Assembly (NCBI RefSeq): GCF_009707545.1
Contig: NZ_WLYK01000013.1
Span: 1 to 64,000 of the forward strand
Origin: Nakamurella alba
GTDB lineage: Bacteria > Actinomycetota > Actinomycetes > Mycobacteriales > Nakamurellaceae
Length of the DNA stretch: 64,000 bases
Direction: 5' to 3'
The position numbers and the translations under genes were made by a program. Positions 62,166 through 64,000 of this stretch are shown here, piece by piece. Under the pieces are notes generated by a model, which saw only the letters and a program-made list of their open reading frames with translations, ran no database searches and was not told the DNA's origin. Within the stretch, counting starts at the first letter, position 1. Each line of letters begins with the position of its first letter.

Positions 62166-63319
62166 GCGCGATGCGACAGTCACCCGTCCTCGACATCGCC
62201 GGCGTGCTGTCCGACCCGGCCACCACGGTCGTCGTCACCTGTGGGTCGGGCGGCGTCGGCAAGACCACCACCGCTGCGGCGATGGCACTGTGGGCGGCCC
62301 GACGGGGGCGCCGGGTCGCGGTGCTGACCATCGACCCGGCGCGCCGACTGGCCCAGTCACTGGGCCTCGGCGAGCTCGACAACGTGCCCCGACAGGTCGA
62401 TCTCGGGGATCTGACCGATCGGGACGGTCCCGTCGAGCCGGGCGGCGAGCTGTGGGCGATGATGCTGGACTCGCGGCGCACGTTCGACGAGATGGTCGCC
62501 TCGCACGCCTCCGCTGAGCGGGCCGAGCAGATCTTCGCGAACCCGTTCTACAAGACCATCTCCACGAACTTCTCCGGCACGCAGGAGTACATGGCGATGG
62601 AGAAACTCAGCCAGCTCGCGGCGGGCGGCGAGTACGACCTGATCGTGGTGGACACCCCGCCGAGCCGCTCCGCGCTCGACTTCCTGGACGCCCCACAGCG
62701 TCTCGGCTCGTTCCTGGACGGCCGGATGATCCGGCTGCTGTCCTCACCCGGCCGCGGGATGCTGAAGATCGTCGGCGCCGGGGTCAACCTGTTCACCCGG
62801 GCCGTGACCTCGGTGATCGGTGGCCAGATGCTGGCCGACGCCGGGCAGTTCGTGCAGCTCTTCGAGAGCATGTTCGGCGGGTTCCGGGAACGGGCCCAGG
62901 CGACCTACGACCTGCTGCGCGGCAGTTCCGCGACGTTCGTGGTGGTGGCCGCACCGGAACCCGATGCGCTGCGCGAGGCCTCGTACTTCGCGGACCGGCT
63001 GCTCGCCGAGCGGATGCCGCTGGCCGGGCTGGTCCTCAACCGCACGCACCCGCCGCTGGCCCGGCTGGACATCGCCGCGACCCGGGCGGCACTGGACGAT
63101 CTGGGAAAGTCCGCACCGCTGGCCACCGCCGCACTGTCGGTGCACGCGCGGCTGCTGACCCTGCGGGCGGAGGAGATCCGGTTGCGGTCACGGTTCGTCG
63201 GAGCACATCCGGACCTGCCGGTGGTCGAGGTGCCGGCGCTGCCGTTCGACGCCCACGACCTGCCCGCGCTGCTGGAGATCGCGGACCGGCTCACCGGCGC
63301 CGCGGACCGTTCGGCCTGA
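62162..63319 (+). CDS. ArsA/GET3-like ATPase (Rv3680-like)
   Basis: 385 residues. The Walker A CGSGGVGKTTTAAAMALWAA, IDPARRLAQSLGL, and DTPPSRSALDFLDAP are the paired-ATPase features. The long C-terminal half (VLNRTHPPLARLDIAATRA) is the Rv3680 type. It overlaps the first ATPase and very probably forms a heteromer with it. GTG at 62162 is chosen; an ATG three codons later is possible. Confidence 0.9.
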   Translation: MSAMRQSPVLDIAGVLSDPATTVVVTCGSGGVGKTTTAAAMALWAARRGRRVAVLTIDPARRLAQSLGLGELDNVPRQVDLGDLTDRDGPVEPGGELWAMMLDSRRTFDEMVASHASAERAEQIFANPFYKTISTNFSGTQEYMAMEKLSQLAAGGEYDLIVVDTPPSRSALDFLDAPQRLGSFLDGRMIRLLSSPGRGMLKIVGAGVNLFTRAVTSVIGGQMLADAGQFVQLFESMFGGFRERAQATYDLLRGSSATFVVVAAPEPDALREASYFADRLLAERMPLAGLVLNRTHPPLARLDIAATRAALDDLGKSAPLATAALSVHARLLTLRAEEIRLRSRFVGAHPDLPVVEVPALPFDAHDLPALLEIADRLTGAADRSA

Positions 63320-63366
63320 CGACCCGCCCGTCGGACGGAACGGCCCGGCCGGTTCAGCCGGCCGGT

Positions 63367-63762
63367 TCAGCCGGCCAGGTGCTCGGTGCCGGCGAGGCGG
63401 GCCTCCTCCAGCAGGTCCCGCCAGCTGGTGACGTCCGGGCAGCGCTTGAGCAGCGCACGGCGCTGACGCTCGGTCATCCCGCCCCAGACGCCGTACTCCA
63501 CCTGGTTGTCCAGTGCCTCGGCCAGGCATTCGGTCTTCACCGGGCAGCCGCCGCACAGCCGGGCCGCGTCACGCTGGGCCGCGCCGGTCACGAAGAGGGC
63601 ATCGGGATCGCCGTTGGCGCAGACGGCCAGGCTCTTCCAGGACGGGGCCCCGGTCTCCTCGGCACCACGCGTCCGGACACCGGAAGCAGCTGCTCCGCCG
63701 ATCTCGGCGATCCCGGCCCGGTCGGCCGGAACGATGCTCAGTCGAACCTCGGTCATGCTCAT
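63367..63762 (-). CDS. whiB4: WhiB-family iron-sulfur regulator (WhiB4 position)
   Basis: 131 residues. The four cluster Cys are in AVCANGD, LCGGCPVKTEC (C-x2-C-x5-C), and the turn GVWGGMTERQRR precedes the basic tail. WhiB proteins bind 4Fe-4S and sigma factor. The location between the ArsA pair and the next rightward gene matches M. tuberculosis whiB4 (Rv3681c) before ponA2. It differs from most members in a longer N-terminus. The ATG at 63762 has AAGGGG 4 nt upstream. Confidence 0.9.
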   Translation of the reverse strand: MSMTEVRLSIVPADRAGIAEIGGAAASGVRTRGAEETGAPSWKSLAVCANGDPDALFVTGAAQRDAARLCGGCPVKTECLAEALDNQVEYGVWGGMTERQRRALLKRCPDVTSWRDLLEEARLAGTEHLAG

Positions 63763-63978
63763 CACGCCCCTTCTCGCTGCTGCGGACCTTCCGGCCCGCC
63801 CCATCCCGCCGTTCTGCGGCGGGCGATTCGGCAATGGGACGCGGTATCCCACCGAACCGTTCCCGTGCTGAAGAGCAAACTTCCGGCCGTCAGATACCCC
63901 GCATCGGAACGGGTGATCCGGATATCGGCCGGTGCGCGTATTGCCCACCTGTGAGCTGATTGTGCCACCCATTCGGCC

Positions 63979-64000
63979 TACAGTCGATAGGGGGAGCGTG
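63979..64000 (+). promoter_or_regulatory. possible promoter and start of the next rightward gene
   Basis: TACAGT (63979-63984) is a good -10 hexamer with a poor -35 (CTGATT, 17 nt upstream). GGGGGAG then GTG ends the window at 64000. A start site 6-7 nt after TACAGT would leave almost no leader before that GTG, so it may be a nearly leaderless start or not the real start. By mycobacterial order the gene could be ponA2. Confidence 0.35.

Noticed and set aside
63345..63380. Duplicated GCCGGTTCAGCC next to the whiB4 stop as a regulatory repeat
   Set aside because: Only two short copies at a convergent gene end; more likely a simple terminator-like GC hairpin.

Overview
The window is a high-GC actinobacterial chromosome segment. 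The evidence is dense GC-rich codons, frequent GTG starts, many GTGA/ATGA operon overlaps, and WhiB, CRP, RicT, MarP and Tad-pilus genes. Much of it follows the gene order I know from Mycobacterium tuberculosis H37Rv, roughly Rv3644c to Rv3681c: holB, topA, Rv3647c-like, helicase, TadE/TadG/DUF4244, TadC/B/A/CpaE, 6C RNA, Ms1-type RNA, Fic-like protein, acs, holin-like protein, alpha/beta hydrolase, marP, Nudix, nth, crp, MBL, RidA, DUF4177, two ArsA-like ATPases, whiB4. The MFS-dTMP kinase fusion and overall style suggest a Nakamurella/Geodermatophilus/Frankia-like lineage rather than a mycobacterium, but the genus cannot be fixed from this sequence alone.

Layout. 0-1 kb: remains of a mobile region (IS256 and IS3 fragments, a tandem 12-bp repeat, and the 3' third of a tRNA with its terminator), which reads as an integration scar. 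1-12.9 kb: 3-hydroxybutyrate dehydrogenase, RicT, a Thr-rich membrane protein, holB, an MFS fused to a degenerate thymidylate kinase, topA, an Rv3647c-like protein and a Lys/Ala-rich membrane protein. 12.9-22.7 kb: H+-pyrophosphatase, a sensor Ser/Thr kinase, an MrfA-like helicase, a DHFR-like reductase and an MMPL exporter. 22.9-31.6 kb: a triple-DUF4333 lipoprotein and the Tad pilus locus. The Tad locus is split in two by an SDR/XRE pair and a cluster of palindromic repeats, and its TadG-like gene carries an in-frame 93-bp repeat array. 31.7-36.4 kb: MerR, 6C RNA, a probable Ms1 (6S-like) RNA, a degenerate Fic protein and acs.

36.4-49.2 kb is an accessory island absent from the mycobacterial order. 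It holds three amidohydrolase/deaminase-fold enzymes (a COG0402 deaminase, an adenosine-deaminase-type enzyme and an 8-oxoguanine-deaminase-type enzyme) and a flavin monooxygenase of the NtaA/RutA class. It also holds an NMT1/SsuABC-type ABC importer with a fused permease, a 5-formyl-THF cyclo-ligase-like protein, a GATase-like protein, an aldo/keto reductase and a LacI regulator with a perfect palindrome on the divergent gene's start codon. Together these look like an uptake and catabolic system for a purine-, pyrimidine- or pterin-like heterocycle. This is the best candidate here for an undescribed pathway.

49.4-64 kb returns to the conserved actinobacterial core: acid-resistance protease marP in an operon with a CoA-type Nudix hydrolase and nth; crp; a DUF2142 membrane protein; an rRNA methyltransferase-MBL-Nudix operon; RidA and DUF4177; paired ArsA-like ATPases; and whiB4. 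The window ends at a possible start of the next rightward gene.
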